Shown here: positions 46,880-59,539 of the stretch, piece after piece
Numbering within the stretch: the stretch's first letter is position 1
Layout of the letters: the number at the start of each line of letters is the position of its first letter
From: Juglans regia
Lineage: Eukaryota; Streptophyta; Magnoliopsida; Fagales; Juglandaceae
Length of the DNA stretch: 64,000 bases
Assembly: GCF_001411555.2 (NCBI RefSeq)
Contig: NC_049911.1
Location: 620,001 to 684,000 of the forward strand
Reading direction: 5' to 3'
Position numbers and translations under genes: made by a program
The notes under the pieces: model-generated
Databases searched by the model: none
Told to the model about the DNA's origin: nothing
What the model saw: the letters and a program-made list of their open reading frames with translations, nothing else

Positions 46880-48075
46880 GTGTAAGCTGCCTTGTAACAC
46901 TTAAATCTGATATTTAATGTTGTTAGATTACTAATTACTTCTGTATGGGATAGTCTCAGTAGAGATCAACTTCTCTATGATGTTGTGCCCTTTATGAATT
47001 CAGTTTGATTTGCGACATCTCTTGATCTTTCTCCACCTGTGTCGCTTAGCTCGTCAGAGGTGTTGATTATCTCATTGAACCCATGTTTTCAATGGAATGT
47101 CTGAAATTCCCACATATGGACATGGCCTATAGACTATTTGTAACGTACAGCAGATAATATGATGATTAGAGAGATTATTGTTGGCATCCTTTTCGCCATT
47201 TGGCAAGGTCCTGGCAGACTTTCCCTTCTAGGAGAAGTTGAAATTGATTGATGAATCATATAACACTAAACACTTGGGATGACACTATATAAGCTTTGAT
47301 CTTTCATTTTTTATAGAGGACTGTTGTGGATAATGTTCATTGCAGTTGATGAAGATTAAGGTTGCTCTCAGTTTAGACGATAACAGGATTAGGATGAAGA
47401 TGTGTTAGATCAAGATTAGTTTATATCTTCTGTTTTTTTCTTTGCAAGCCTGCTCAAGGAATTCAAGAGAATAGGAACCAAGTGTTGGAAGTGGAATTGT
47501 GCAAAGAATTCTGCATTCTTTTGGTCGCTAGGAAACCAAATTTGTTCCTTTTATGTAGTATTTCTTAGCTTTGATCTATACCGGTGAGCTGTTAAGGAAG
47601 GTAAAGCCATTGTAACATACCATCAAAAAAGACAATTTATTTTCAGCTATATCATGGGAATGTTTCTGGTACAAAGATGGAGCTTGATTTGTTGTTTTTT
47701 TTTTTTTTTTTTTCGGTTGGATTTCAAGGAATAGGCCACCAAGTGTCATGGGGCGGTTGTGTCGCCCTTGAAGACTCATTTCGATGGTGTCACGACCACT
47801 CTCGGAATGCCAGCCTCCCCAAAAATGGTTCGACTACCCCAATTTTGTAGGCAGCCGGCCACCGAAGCACTTTAAAGTTTTTTTGAAGTATAGTTTAAAA
47901 AAAGTATTTTTTGAAGTATATTTAAAAAAAAAATGGTGATAACTTAATTTATTAAAAAAACTATTCATAAAAGAGGAATATTACCTAACGCATCTAAGCA
48001 TTTTTTGTAAACAAGAAATTTCACTTTTACAAGGCAATAATTAAGCTTGAGACATTTTTGCAATTATAGTATTAA
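46880..48075. other. F-box gene 3' flank
   Basis: About 46880-47580 has mixed composition and may include a long 3' UTR. At about 47745-47870 a GC-rich patch (GGGGCGGTTGTGTCGCCC, GGCAGCCGGCCACCG) follows a T-run and looks like a transposon scrap. No gene is visible. Confidence 0.4.
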
Positions 48076-48256
48076 GGCCTATTTGGATAGTGAGACGAGA
48101 TAAGATGGTTTTAGATGGAAGTTAAATAAAATATTATTTTTTAATATTATTATTGTTTTAAAATTTAAAAAAATTAGATTATTTATAATATTTTATGTGA
48201 GAATTTAAAAAATTTGTAATAATGAAATAAAACCATTTATGTATTGAAACATGGCC
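48076..48256. mobile_element. Tourist-like MITE with TAA target duplication
   Basis: The left end is GGCCTATTTGGATAGTGAG and the right end is ATTGAAACATGGCC. TAA flanks both sides (48073-48075 and 48257-48259). The interior has the family's AT-rich block (AAAATATTATTTTTTAATAT). It is the shortest copy in the window. Confidence 0.7.
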
Positions 48257-48746
48257 TAAGTTAAAAATGTTAATTGAGAATGAGAAAAAAAACGTAGAAA
48301 AGTAGGTGGATGGATCATTTTTTTTATACCTTTTCAATTCAAACACATTTTATAAGAATAATTATATTCCTACAACTTTTTTGTTATTCATGCTATTATT
48401 TATTGAAGACCAACTATTACCAAACTCCAAGCCTGCTGGTTCAAGAGACTTCAGACTTGTTGAAACAGTCTCTATTACGTAGGAATAGGATATGGTAATT
48501 CTGTACATTATAGTCATATTGTATAAATGAAGTATTTGAATTTTGAATACTTGATAAATAGCCTAACGACAGCAATGAGTTAGGTGTTCTGTTTTTACCA
48601 GTGATGTATATAAACCCATCTATGTATAGGTTCAAAGTCGTGGAAAACACTTCAGTACAATCTCTATTTCATTATTTTACACTATTTTGCAACTTTGTTT
48701 ATATTTCTATCTAATATATAAAGTTTTTTATTTTACATAATCACTA

Positions 48747-49200
48747 AGAGCATTGGTAGTAACTTCTTTATCTTTATCTTCATCTTTAAATTTAAAGAAT
48801 ATGTCTCTAAATTCATCTACATTAACTTATGCATCTCTAAATTTTTGCATAGTTATAAATAGTACTTCTTCAAATTTGAAGAAATACTATTCATTCTTTA
48901 AATTTTATTTTTTTATTTTTTTCTCTCTTATACCCATTAAAATCAATTTTATAGAATTTATATAAAGATGATTTTGATACATAAAATTTATATTAAGTTG
49001 ATAATATAAAATGGATGTTAATTATAAAATATATATAAAAAAATAATTTTAAGAAACAAATAAAAAATAAAAAAAATATTTTATTATTATTTGATTCAAA
49101 TCATAAACCAAAAAAAGTTTTTTTTCATAGATGCATAAACCAGCTAAATATTCAAAGAGTAGATCTACAAAAAAAAAAAAAAAAACTACTCTACTGTAAA
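48747..49200. mobile_element. PIF/Harbinger-like MITE, one end recognisable
   Basis: AAGAGCATTGGTAGTAAC is the common start of Tourist-like MITEs in woody eudicots, and the following CTTTATCTTCATCTTTAAAT and AAATTTTTGCATAGTT segments fit. The matching CCAATGCTCTT end is not present downstream, so the element is truncated or merged with other DNA before the 5' UTR of the next gene. Confidence 0.4.
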
Positions 49201-49741
49201 AATTGTTAAAAATATAAATCTTAATCCGTGGAGTAGAGAGAGACCTTCCTTGTCCACAAGACTCAACGGCGCTCTCGCTCTCTCTCTCTCTACCCGAACC
49301 TTCGACAACTACTTCGAGCTAAAAGGTTAGAACTTCTTACATTATCTTGATCTTTTCATTTCGTATAGAATGAATGTTGAGTGCAGTTTCTTTATCAAAC
49401 GCATTCGATTTCCTGTTTGTTGTATTTCTGGCGTAAAACTATCCCCTTTTTTTTCTCGCGAACTCTGTAAATTCGAGCCGCCGCAGGTTTCTATCTCGCT
49501 CTACTAATTGCTACTTTCAGAATAATCTAATCACTGCAAATCTGTCTGGAAATTTGTTGAATTCGCCTCCTTTCATAAGCTTGTTTGTTCAATTTATATA
49601 AGTTCGTTCTGGTAAAAAACTCGGCTTTTATGAATCTATCTGTATGTTTACTTTTCAATAGCGTTACTTTGTTTTCATTTGCTCAGTTTTAGCACTTTGG
49701 TAGCTACCCAATTGAAGATTATCGATATATATTTGGTAGGG

Positions 49742-51419
49742 ATGGTTTTCCTTTGCTGGGATCGGCCCTCTCCTCAAGAACAGAAGGCCTGCATCAACAA
49801 GTATAAAGGCTTGGATTCTCTTTTTAGCAAAGAAATTGAAATCTTTTTCATCCCTTAATTTTTTTAACTGAACTAATGTATGATGATTAATAGCTTATTA
49901 TCACCAGGACAGGTGCATTCAACTATGACTCTAAATTCAGAGGAGCTACTGCTAAGCCCTTGTCTTATCTCCAAGACGACAAGGAGCTCTCAAAAGACGG
50001 TTTCTTACTAAACCATGCGCGTGTCTTAGTTGGTTCTGGTCTAGAGACTTATGAAAAGGGTAAAAGCGCTCTTCAGACTTGGAGGTGTGCAGAATATTAG
50101 TCTTTTAGATGTAGAGAACCCTTGAAAAGTTGTGGGTGGAAACGCTAATTCTGTGTCTGAAATATGTTTTGCGCAGGCATTTTGGACTTGATTGGGCATT
50201 TGTTGATCCCAAGACTCCCATTCAGAGTGGAGTCAAATTCTGTGTTTGCCTCAAGGAGTTTCTCCCATGGGTCGTGATGCCTCTTGAGGTTGTGTATGTG
50301 CATGAAACTAGAAAAGCTAACAAGGCCTTGGCTTCTTTTGGATTTGGTAGCGGTACCCTTCAAGGCCACCTTCTGGTTAGTGCCTTTTCATTTGTTATTC
50401 CTCAATATTGTCTAGGGAACTTAAAGGTTGTTTCGACACCTTTCTGCTTCAATAGCTGTAGAAAATAGAGATCAAGGTTCAGGTTGGACCATCTGACTTT
50501 GAGCTTATATTTTCTTAAGTTGCCGTGTCATTGGACCATGTTGCCCCCTTATTTCAAGAGTTCTCCATTCTCTCTCTGTTCTAATGCTCGGCTCTTTGGA
50601 AGATTAGTTCTAGCTGATGCCTGTGATATGACTTTAATATTGTTCCAGTGAAGATCTAGCCATTTATCTATCCATTTTTTGGCTCTGATGCTCATATATA
50701 GCACATCCACCATCTCTTTGTGTTAAGACTGTCATACATTACTATTTAATTTCCCTGCTACTTCTGTAGGTAGAATCATTCGTCATTTTATGTTACACCA
50801 TAACTGTTTCCTAATTTTATAGGTGTCATAGTTTGTTCCTAAGTTGCCCATGACTTTGTGTAGTTGTAGTCCTGAAGATTCTGCATTTAAAGAGGAAAAA
50901 AGTTCCATCACTTGCATTTTTACTGCATCATCTTGACATGCTAGTGATCAAACTTGCTGCAACTGAACTATTTTTTTCAGTGAATGTACACCATTCTGTA
51001 TCCTAATATATTCTCTTCTTTTATTGTTTTCGTTTTTCAACTCCTGATATTTGTTTTTTTTTTTTTTTAGTATAATGTCTTCGTATGATATTCTTTCGTT
51101 TGTAAAATTAGAGGGCATGTACTTGTAGTTCTTTTACCTTGTTTAACATTTGAATTAAGTTTTAGCATGCTAAATCTGCTTAAATTCGATGAACTACTGA
51201 TACATGGCTTGGAATTTCGTCATCAAACAGGCTGGGGAAGAACGTTTCTCAATTGAGTTGGATGAGAACAACCAAGTGTGGTATGAAATACTTTCCTTAT
51301 CGAAACCTGCCCACTTTTTGTCATTTATTGGGTATCCATATGTAAAACTAAGGCAAAAGTACTTTGCTCATCAATCTACCAATGCAGTTGTGCAACATTC
51401 GACTGCTTCACAGCAGTAA
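49742..51419 (+). CDS. UPF0548 family protein (DUF1990), At2g17695-like
   Basis: Exons: 49742-49800, 49908-50084, 50177-50375 and 51231-51419 (207 aa), all GT-AG with matching phases. The protein starts MVFLCWDRPSPQEQKACINK, continues TGAFNYDSKFRGATA, and has HFGLDWAFVDPKTPIQSG, FGFGSGTLQGHLLAGEERFS and FLSFIGYPYVKLRQKYF, all characteristic of DUF1990. The biochemical function of this family is not established; it has a single compact domain and no signal peptide or membrane span. A non-coding first exon at about 49230-49327 and an intron ending near 49692 are likely, since AAAAG|GTTAG and TTTTAG flank an intron-like stretch. Intron 3 is long (855 bp) and empty. Confidence 0.9.
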
Positions 51420-53470
51420 TGTGAATGCGAATGTAAACTCCTGATGTTAAAAAATTTTCAGCCCTTCTTCTCTTATACTTTTCCAGCAAACTATGATATC
51501 TTGTTTACATGGATACATCATGAGAATCATCCACTGAATGATGAAATTTCATCTTGGCCATTTATTTGGAAGATATTTTTCCTAATATGAGATATTGGTT
51601 TTCAGCTCCGGGTTCGGGGTTGAGTAGGTGAAAACCACCATTCTCGGACCATGACCAAACATTCAAATAAAAGGGGAAAGAAGATGAGGTCCTGACTCAG
51701 TCCGCAAGTCCATTTTCATTAACACAGCTAAATGCCCTCTACATCTTATTCAACTTCGTATCCTTCTGAGTAGTCAATAGCGTGACACCCAGTGCCAATC
51801 CAAAAAAGAAAATTAACCCATCAATACTGTTCGTACCCATGAGAAATTGGACCACAAGAAGGGAAAAGGACCCTCAGTATTCTGGCCAAAAATGAAAATT
51901 GACCCATTAATGTTCTTTCCGGAATCGCAAACGCCCGCTAGTCTGCTTTAATTCCCTGCGCAAAACCAAGTCAGGTCACGACTCATAAGTAGATGCTTGC
52001 GAGTGTTAACTATTACCCAACCAAGCTTAAATGTTAGATGCAGTTATGGATTATGCGCTGTGTATTTAAAAAAAAAAAAAAAATTGTAGGCAATTTCGCT
52101 TACCAAACAGTACACCAATATTATATGTAAGGCATTCTTTTATTTATTTTTGAAATAAAAAAAGTTATGTGAGTATTAGTATCCAGTTTGATGCACCAAA
52201 CTATTTGTTATTTTTAAGAAAATGAAGTTCACTATCAAAAGTTTTATTTTTTCGTATGAGTTTCATATTTATTTATTTTTTTTTTAAATAAATATGAAGG
52301 GAATATAATTTCTCATATACTAATCACCGATTAACACAGCGTGATTGATACATAGGACTCGAGGATAGGATTCCATCCTGAGAAAACTAAGGAGAGGAAG
52401 ATTGGGGTAGTTAAGAAAGACACTACAGCATGCAGTACACCTTAACGCTAAGCCAAGTTGGGTAAGGCCAAAATGGAGTAACGTGAGACATGCTCCGGAG
52501 AGAACACATGCACAGAAGAAAAAACTGTTCATGATGATGTTCATATCAGGTTTTGGAAGTGCACCGACAATGGACCATCCGATGTTACATATCCAATTAT
52601 GTTTTCGTGTTTTTTTTTTTTTTTTTTTTTAATTTTAAGATCTTGAAGGGGGAGGAAGCAGGTTTCTTTTCCAAATATTCCAGAGCAACAAAATACAGTA
52701 TAAACCAACTAACCGCCGACTCTGGCGACGGAATCGCAATCCGCTTAGTGGGTTGTTCAAAACCTTTGCTTCAAACGGTTCACCCTTTAAATTTTGAAGA
52801 ATAATGGAAATTGATCGAAACTAAAATCCCATAGCCCATTTTTTATTTATTTGATTTTTTTCAAGCATATTAATTAATAAAAGATGAATAATGTTATATA
52901 TCACATTATTATCTTATTTTTATTTCACTATCTATGTTATCACTATAAACTTGGATGATAAAAAATTATTCAATAATAATAAATGTATCACATCTTATAT
53001 AATAAAATAAAAATAAAATGATAATATGATTTATATAATATACTTCCAAGCTCGCACAAGATAAGATGACACAAATCGAAAAATGGTTAGGGAGTAGCCA
53101 ATCGTGTTCATGTCAAGTCAAGTCATAAATATTCGATTATATAGATTAGTTCGAACCCAATTCATTAAGATAAACGTGATAAATTTTCAAATCTTAACTC
53201 AACTTATTTAAATAACAGGTCTTGTTATTTCACTTGTTTAATCATTAATTAAAAATACATTAATATGACACAACTCAAACTCATTTATTATGTAAATGAG
53301 TTAAATTAAAACGTACAAATCATTTGACCTTATTAATATACTTTCATATAAAAGTTAAATTTTAACATATAATGCAACTAATATTACAACTATTATAAAA
53401 TTACAATTTCAACAATAACATGCGCAACCATACCTGTTCGTAGAGTTCTCGAGACCTCAACTATGGAGAA
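51420..53470. other. intergenic, no gene seen
   Basis: Mixed DNA. About 53050-53330 contains GTGTTCATGTCAAGTCAAGTC and ACAACTCAAACTCATTTATT in a pattern reminiscent of the sub-terminal parts of non-autonomous hAT elements, but no terminal repeat was found. The 74-codon minus frame at 52320-52544 has no family signal. Confidence 0.4.
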
Positions 53471-53599
53471 CGAGCTTGTCTTTTTTGTCGTTTTTTTTTA
53501 ATAGAACTCAATAACTTCAGCAATTTCTTTCAAATCGAGCTTGTCTTTTTTGTCGTTTTTTTTAAATAGAACTCAATAACTTCAGCAATTTCTTTCACA
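53471..53599. repeat. 65-bp tandem duplication
   Basis: Two almost identical copies, each starting CGAGCTTGTCTTTTTTGTCG and ending with AGCAATTTCTTTCA, lie at 53471-53535 and 53536-53599. They differ mainly in the length of a T/A run. The near identity suggests a recent event. Confidence 0.85.
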
Positions 53600-53984
53600 T
53601 TTGATAGCCAAAAACGAAAACACCCACCAAAATTTGATTCATTCCAGCAACCTTATTAGTTACAACAACAATCCACACAAAGAATCTCTATGTAAAAACA
53701 AATATATATAAGGTGACGGAGTGTATGTTTGAGGAGTAATTTTTCTGGTTGTCGCTTCCACAGGCATGGCAGCTGAGGGTCGTCCACACCTCAAAAAGGT
53801 TCCCTTTTTCATCTATTCCGACATCTCGACCCGAGACACCCGACCCGACCAGAAAACTTCCTCAATTAACAAAACTAGGCCCTATGGAAAAAAGAAAATA
53901 GGCCCAAAGAAAAAAAGTAAGAAAAGCCTATCACTCACATGGAGAAAAAGGCTGACCACAAGGCCCATCCATACTGTCTGTTCT

Positions 53985-54894
53985 TTATGAGATGCACCTC
54001 ATGGAGTACAATGGAACTGGCGAATCCACGGCGGGTGCACCGTAGATCCTAGGATGGTCGCTCTCCAAACCATAATCCATCATCGGACGGTACTCCAAAT
54101 CTTCATCATGATCATACACGAACTCCGGGATCTCAATCTCATTCCTCCTCACGTGCTCCCACAGCAAATCCAGCCTGCTCACGTACCTCAGCTTCCCGTA
54201 TAGCCTGCCCACATTTTTAGAAAGCAAAACCCACGTCATTAGCATGCGACTCGAGTCGAGGTTCATGTTGTTGTCTCCATGATTATCGATGAATTCTTCT
54301 AATTTGGACAGAAGATTGAATAAATGAATTTGATCAATTTGATGAGTTTTAAGGTTTTTCGTGATACTATTCATTATAGGGATAGTTCGTAGTTATCACC
54401 CTCCGCTGAAGAGAAGCCGACCGAAGGTGGCGAGGAAGAGCCTGGCCTGCAAGTCCGGGTGGACAAAGTACACAGCCTCAAGATTCTCCTTCACGTCCAC
54501 CGGAATCCCCTCGTAGATTGATCTTAGGGCTGAGATTCCGGGAAAATTCTCGCACCTTTGAACGCCTGTGTGCACGTACACCACCGAGAATGCCTTTTTC
54601 CCCAATTTCGGATACACCTTCTGCTCCAGGTGCTTGTTCACCACGTCGACACTCAAACTCCTACCTAACGAGACCAAACGAAAATAAACTCATGTTTCAA
54701 ATGCAAGATTTTGATTAGATAATTTGAAAAAATTCAAGACAGAGAGAGGGAGGAGATGGATTACAGGGGAAGAATTTTCCAACAATGCGAAGGATCTTGC
54801 GACCACGTCTGTCTCTGCCTTTGATCTTGAAGATCTCCAGTTCTTCAATGAGTTGCTGTTGTTGTCGTTGGGATTGGCAAGTGTGGGCACACAT
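53985..54894 (-). CDS. small divergent CRAL-TRIO (SEC14-like) protein
   Basis: Exons on the minus strand: 54894-54765, 54664-54400 and 54204-53985 (204 aa). The N-terminal part carries a polyglutamine patch (SQRQQQQLIEELEIFKIKGR) and GRKILRIVGKFFP. The middle is the divergent CRAL-TRIO core (KLGKKAFSVVYVHTGVQRCE, NFPGISALRSIYEGI, LEAVYFVHPDLQARLFLATF). The C-terminus is strongly conserved in plants (LYGKLRYVSRLDLLWEHVRR, IEIPEFVYDHDEDLEYRPM, MDYGLESDHPRI). It resembles Arabidopsis At4g35750-type proteins, relatives of GDAP2. Lipid binding is inferred from the fold only. It lacks the N-terminal CRAL-TRIO-N helices of full SEC14 proteins. An overlapping longer frame in another phase (to 55112) is not the coding frame. 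Confidence 0.9.
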
Positions 54895-56014
54895 TTTCTT
54901 GGTTTTGAATTTTGGAAGAAACAGAGGAGAGAGGGGGGAGAGGCCGAGAACGTGGATTGGGTTGGAGGAAGGAAGGAAGAAAGAAAGAATTTATATTGAT
55001 ATAGGAGAGGACAAGCGTAATTAAAGAGATAGAGATCCGGGTTCGGAAAATCGGAGGGGATATTCTGAAGCATCTTCTTTTTGTACCGAAAAACCATATT
55101 CACGTCTGCCATGGATACACCTAATATTTTCGCCGGAATTTTTAACTGATTATAATACTATATTTATTTATTATTTTATTTACAATATTTATTTTAATAA
55201 TTTTTTATAATATATTACGTATACTCCTTCTTTTATTTTCACTATTTAAATATCAAAATTTAATTTATAAGATTTAAATTTTAAATTTTAAATATATTAA
55301 ATAAATTGAGATTTTTAAGAATAATTGGAAAAGGTTTTGTCTAGATTGGATGAATTATGAGATACAAGTCGGCAACAATGTACGAATGTTCCTTGTGTCC
55401 ATTTTCCCTGCAATTGCTTGGAAGCACGTATTTTTGGTTGGTTGTGCTCTCACTTTCTTTGTCATGAATCATCGCAAACTCTTTTTATGTGCCTTCGTTT
55501 AATCTTCCTAACTCAATTTTTTTTGCTTCGGAAAGGTAGGAACTTAGGTGCTCAATCAAATATGAAAAAAAAAAAAAAGAAACGTGAAGAACAAGGTAGG
55601 AACTTTGATTACGTATTTCAGATGATGAAATGAAATATTTTGTTAAAAATTAAATAAAATATTATTATAATTTTTATTTTAAAATTTGAAAATATTAGAT
55701 AATCATCTCCAACGACGACCAACAGCTCCTCACACAGCAATTACACAAAGACCAGTTCAAATATTGAAGACTTATCCACAACAACAACCAGCAGCTCCTC
55801 ACACAACAGTTACACGAAAACCAAGTCTAATATTTCACAGGATTCTTGACATGTTTGTTTAGATACGTAATCAATTTAAAATTCAAATATATTTCTTTGT
55901 TTTTATCTTTCATAATTCAATTGTAACAAATATATTTACATCATTATAAATACACGTCTATACCTGAGTTTAAGATAAGATAGCAACTCTCCAAATATTT
56001 TGAAAGTTTTTACA
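54895..56014. other. 5' flank of the CRAL-TRIO gene and repeats
   Basis: About 54895-55110 is the probable 5' UTR and promoter of the minus-strand gene. About 55630-55705 resembles half of a GTTTGGAT-family MITE interior. About 55712-55835 holds two imperfect copies of a unit of about 65-70 bp (CCAACAGCTCCTCACACAGC and CCAGCAGCTCCTCACACAAC). No other gene is visible. Confidence 0.45.
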
Positions 56015-56217
56015 TAGTATTAGAGCGGAGGTTCTGTGTTCGAATCCTGACTATATACTCTATCACATTTAATTAAATATTCCACATGTTGGGCTACACA
56101 TTAAGAAGGAGTCTAATCCACACGTGAAGGGGAGTGTTAAGATATAAAATAAATAATAAAATCTATCTCTTCTCATTAACTTAAGCTTAAGTTTTTTAGA
56201 CAAATAGTGATTTCACA
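56015..56217 (+). mobile_element. TRIM-like retroelement: PBS, short interior, 3' LTR
   Basis: TAGTATTAGAGCGGAGG (56015) is a primer-site relic. About 120 bp of interior follows, with no coding, ending in a purine-rich GAAGGGGAG. Then an 83-bp LTR runs TGTTAAGATATAAAATAA to GTGATTTCACA (56135-56217). This LTR matches the 9552-9634 unit. The 5' LTR is not recognisable; an interior this short is typical of TRIM elements. Confidence 0.6.
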
Positions 56218-57505
56218 AAAAAAATTAAATTATTTATTATATTTTATGTAAAAATTTAAAAAAATTATATATAATAATAAGATGAGATGAAATAGTTTAA
56301 TTTTATATAACAATATCAGTCATTATAAGTTTGTGTAAGTAGTATTGATGTTGTCGTCACATGATACCTTGTCCCAAATCAACATGTTATCTCCCATGGT
56401 CAATTTTCATCGATGCCGTAGAGATCATGATGCCTTATTGCTATGTCTGTTTATTTTGAGCTTTATATCCAATTCTTGTTTCTGTTTTCTATGATTATTT
56501 TATGCCTACTTGGGACCCATTTCCAAACATTTTATGTCTGTAAAGTCTTGATTTGCTAAGGACGAAAAAAAAAAAAGAAAAAAAAAGGAAAAAAGATAAG
56601 ATAAGATAAAGATAAGGAAAATAGGAGCACTACTTGAGGAGCAACAGCAACTTGTGATGCTGTGACGTTGTGAGATAGAGGATTCAGTCCTACCTATTAT
56701 TTCTAACAGTTCCAAATACTATTATTTCTCAACCCACGATTGAAAAAAAGGTCGTCTAGATTGTAGTAGCTTTGATTACTAAAGAGAATCGCTTAACACA
56801 AAAATAAAACACACCGTTTCATTATGACGTGGCGACTATCCGATGATTATCCAGCCTGTTGTAAATAGTATTTTACATAAATAAAATTATAAGTACATAT
56901 AATACTACTCTTATACAAAACCGATAGTATCACTTTCTACAACCAAAAAATGTAAAAAATATAAAATAATAATAAAATTTTCGAAAATGATTGAAGGGGA
57001 GAGATCAGAGATTTCTATAGTCCCTAAGCCCAAGAAAGCCCATATCTATAATAGGAAGCAATTAGCAAAATACAATATAAGCCCATATCCATTACTGGCC
57101 CAAAATGATTTGGTGGGGTCAGTTGACGGTTTGCCACGTGTATGAGCAGTCTACCATACAATGCATTGGGAAATGAAAACACGTAGTTACCAAGAAAAAA
57201 AAAAGAAGCGGATAATATAATAAGGAACATGCAGCTCTGTGGATGGGCCCACTTTGTTTCTTTTTGGCGGTTCAAACTTATCCTTACAAAGCATCACGTA
57301 GTCATCAAGTTTTGTGCATTTATCACCAGATAGCGGAAAATAAAAACAAAAATCACCGTAACCATCCTTACCATATAATATATATCACACCCAACACAAT
57401 CCCCTGTACTGAAGTCTCGAATTATTGATAGAAAAAAGATCAAAGAAGACCCAAGAACATAGCACTCTGTCCTTGAATTGAGAAGAAGAAGAAGAAGAAG
57501 AAGAA
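56218..57505. other. intergenic and STR16-like gene 5' flank
   Basis: The AT-rich start resembles a MITE interior (56225-56300). From about 57000 the DNA is of mixed composition and probably holds the promoter. A (GAA)n run at about 57482-57503 ends immediately before the start codon, within the 5' UTR. No other gene is visible. Confidence 0.45.
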
Positions 57506-59539
57506 ATGGTTGTTGAGTCGTTGGTTTCCTCTGCTTTCTGCCTCACTGGTTCTTCCCTTCCTCCGATCCTTTGCCCTCTTAAGCCCAATCAAAAGTACTC
57601 ACATGGGCGTTTATTGCCATTAACGCCCAATCTGAAGCCATGTCGCTTTGCTAGTAAGCAAAACATTACCAACTTCAGGTATGCATGAATGTATACGTAT
57701 GAATATGATGGGTGAATTATGTTTTCTCTTTTCTTGACAAACAAACAGAGCATAAGCATTATATTAAGAGCGTGCGGGTTTTTGATGCTTTGGTTATGAT
57801 CGATGTTCATTCATTTCTCGCTTTTTGCTGATATGGAATATTTTCGTGGGGCTACTCAAAAAGTCCCAAGTGTGCTCTGAAAGGGAACTTGAAGGCCACC
57901 GGAGTTCCGACGTCGGTGCCGGTCCGTGTGGCTCACGAGCTACTGCAAGCTGGACACCGGTATTTAGACGTCAGGTAGTTTTCCCTTCGGCTCTCTGGAG
58001 GGGCTTATACGTCTATATAATATGCTCTGTGTTTTGCATGTGCTTTCATGGTGTTCTTTCAAAAGCAAGCAGCTTGTTCGTCTTGGCCCATATATCCTGA
58101 TCATTAGGACAGACAAGAAATGTAATTGCTACATTTGAATCACTGTATATCGCATGATATTGCTTTATTGGGAATGTAGGACTCCTGAAGAGTTCAGTGC
58201 AGGACATGCACCTGGGGCCATTAACATCCCCTACATGTACAGAGTTGGATCAGGTTCTTTTATCCTTCACTGACTTTTGATGCTAATTTATTCGTGGAAT
58301 TTTACATGGGGAAGTTAGTTATGGTATTTAGTTTCCTTTCTTATACACCTATTTGCCTTTTTCTTCTTCCTGATAATGTTTCTTCTCTTGTAATTTTGAT
58401 TGTATAACTAGGTATGGCAAAGAATCCCAATTTTCTTGCAGAAGTTTCATCACATTTTGGAAAATATGATGAGATTATTGTTGTAAGTTTCTGTTCCTAA
58501 AAACTTTCTTTTTCTTCCCCCCTAGAGGCCTGAAATCTGAAACGATCTCGGGTTTTAACATAGTAATTTGCTTCTTTTAGTCTGGTTTAAGCGGTTAATA
58601 CATTACATGTGTTCTGGATTTGCAGGGTTGCCAAATTGGGAAAAGGTCGCTCATGGCTGCCACTGATCTGTTAGTTGCTGTAAGCACACCAAGCTTTAAC
58701 TTGGTTCTAAAGCATTTATTTATGGTTATTGGAGTTGGAAAACAAGAAGAATAAGGTTGAATATCAATGTCAAACGTATTAATATTTCAAGGGTGGCTCA
58801 TTATTGTAGAAAACTTACAGCAAAAGGCATCTGGTGTAGGTAAAGTTTAATGCACCATTGAAATTTGAACAAAAAAGGGAAGATAATATTGTGCTATTGA
58901 TGCACATATAAACTCACTTTTTCTTTGAATATAAAAGTTGCAAATGGCTTTCTTATTATTTATTGGAGTTGCAACATTAATTTTGCAAGAAAATCCGCCG
59001 AAGGCATGTGACAGTTTAGTATGTGACATTTTGAAATCATTTCTGTAATCTTCTTTCATAATCAAAGTATGTGACAGTTTATTGAAAGTGGTTGTTTCAT
59101 TTTAGGTTGCTGATCAATTTCAAAATGATTTCCAAATTTATTAAATTGAGACTATTTGGACCTGAAAGTTGGGATTTCCCAACTGAGCAGTAGTTTGATG
59201 GAGAATCATTTTAAGTTTGATTACATTGAAAGCTAATTAGTTTCATAGACCATTTACCGAACATAAAGTTCCATGGCATCAATTTCTTTTATTGGTTCTT
59301 ATGTAAATGAACTGGTTTTTGTGATTAAAATGTTCAAGAGTCCAGGGATTAGCTTTAATGCTAGAGACAGATGCACCATTCTCCCAACATTTGAATTGAT
59401 TTCATTCTGCAACTCTTTGTGCTCAAAGAATTGAGTAAGGCTGATAAGAACTTCTGTACTGCAGGGTTTTAGTGGCATTACAGACATAGCAGGAGGGTAT
59501 GCTGCCTGGACACAGATCGGACTTCCAACAGAATCGTGA
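57506..59539 (+). CDS. STR16: single-rhodanese sulfurtransferase, chloroplastic (STR16-like)
   Basis: Exons: 57506-57678, 57864-57974, 58180-58253, 58412-58482, 58626-58679 and 59465-59539 (185 aa). The first about 60 residues are Ser-, Pro- and Lys-rich with few acidic residues, as in a plastid transit peptide. The rhodanese domain follows: AHELLQAGHRYLDVRTPEEF, GAINIPYMYRVGSGMAKNPN, then the active loop with Cys145 in GCQIGKRS, and IAGGYAAWTQIGLP at the end. The catalytic Cys is intact, so it should transfer sulfane sulfur from thiosulfate or a persulfide donor. The arrangement fits Arabidopsis STR16; the closely related STR15/SEN1 is an alternative, so the symbol is by family only. All introns are GT-AG. 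Confidence 0.9.

Noticed and set aside
47745..47870. GC-rich patch after the F-box gene considered as a gene exon
   Set aside because: No frame gives a recognisable protein, and it follows a long T-run, so a transposon scrap is more likely.
54690..55112. 140-codon minus frame over the 5' part of the CRAL-TRIO gene
   Set aside because: The conserved frame starts at 54894 in another phase and joins the downstream exons with GT-AG sites; this frame has no family signal.
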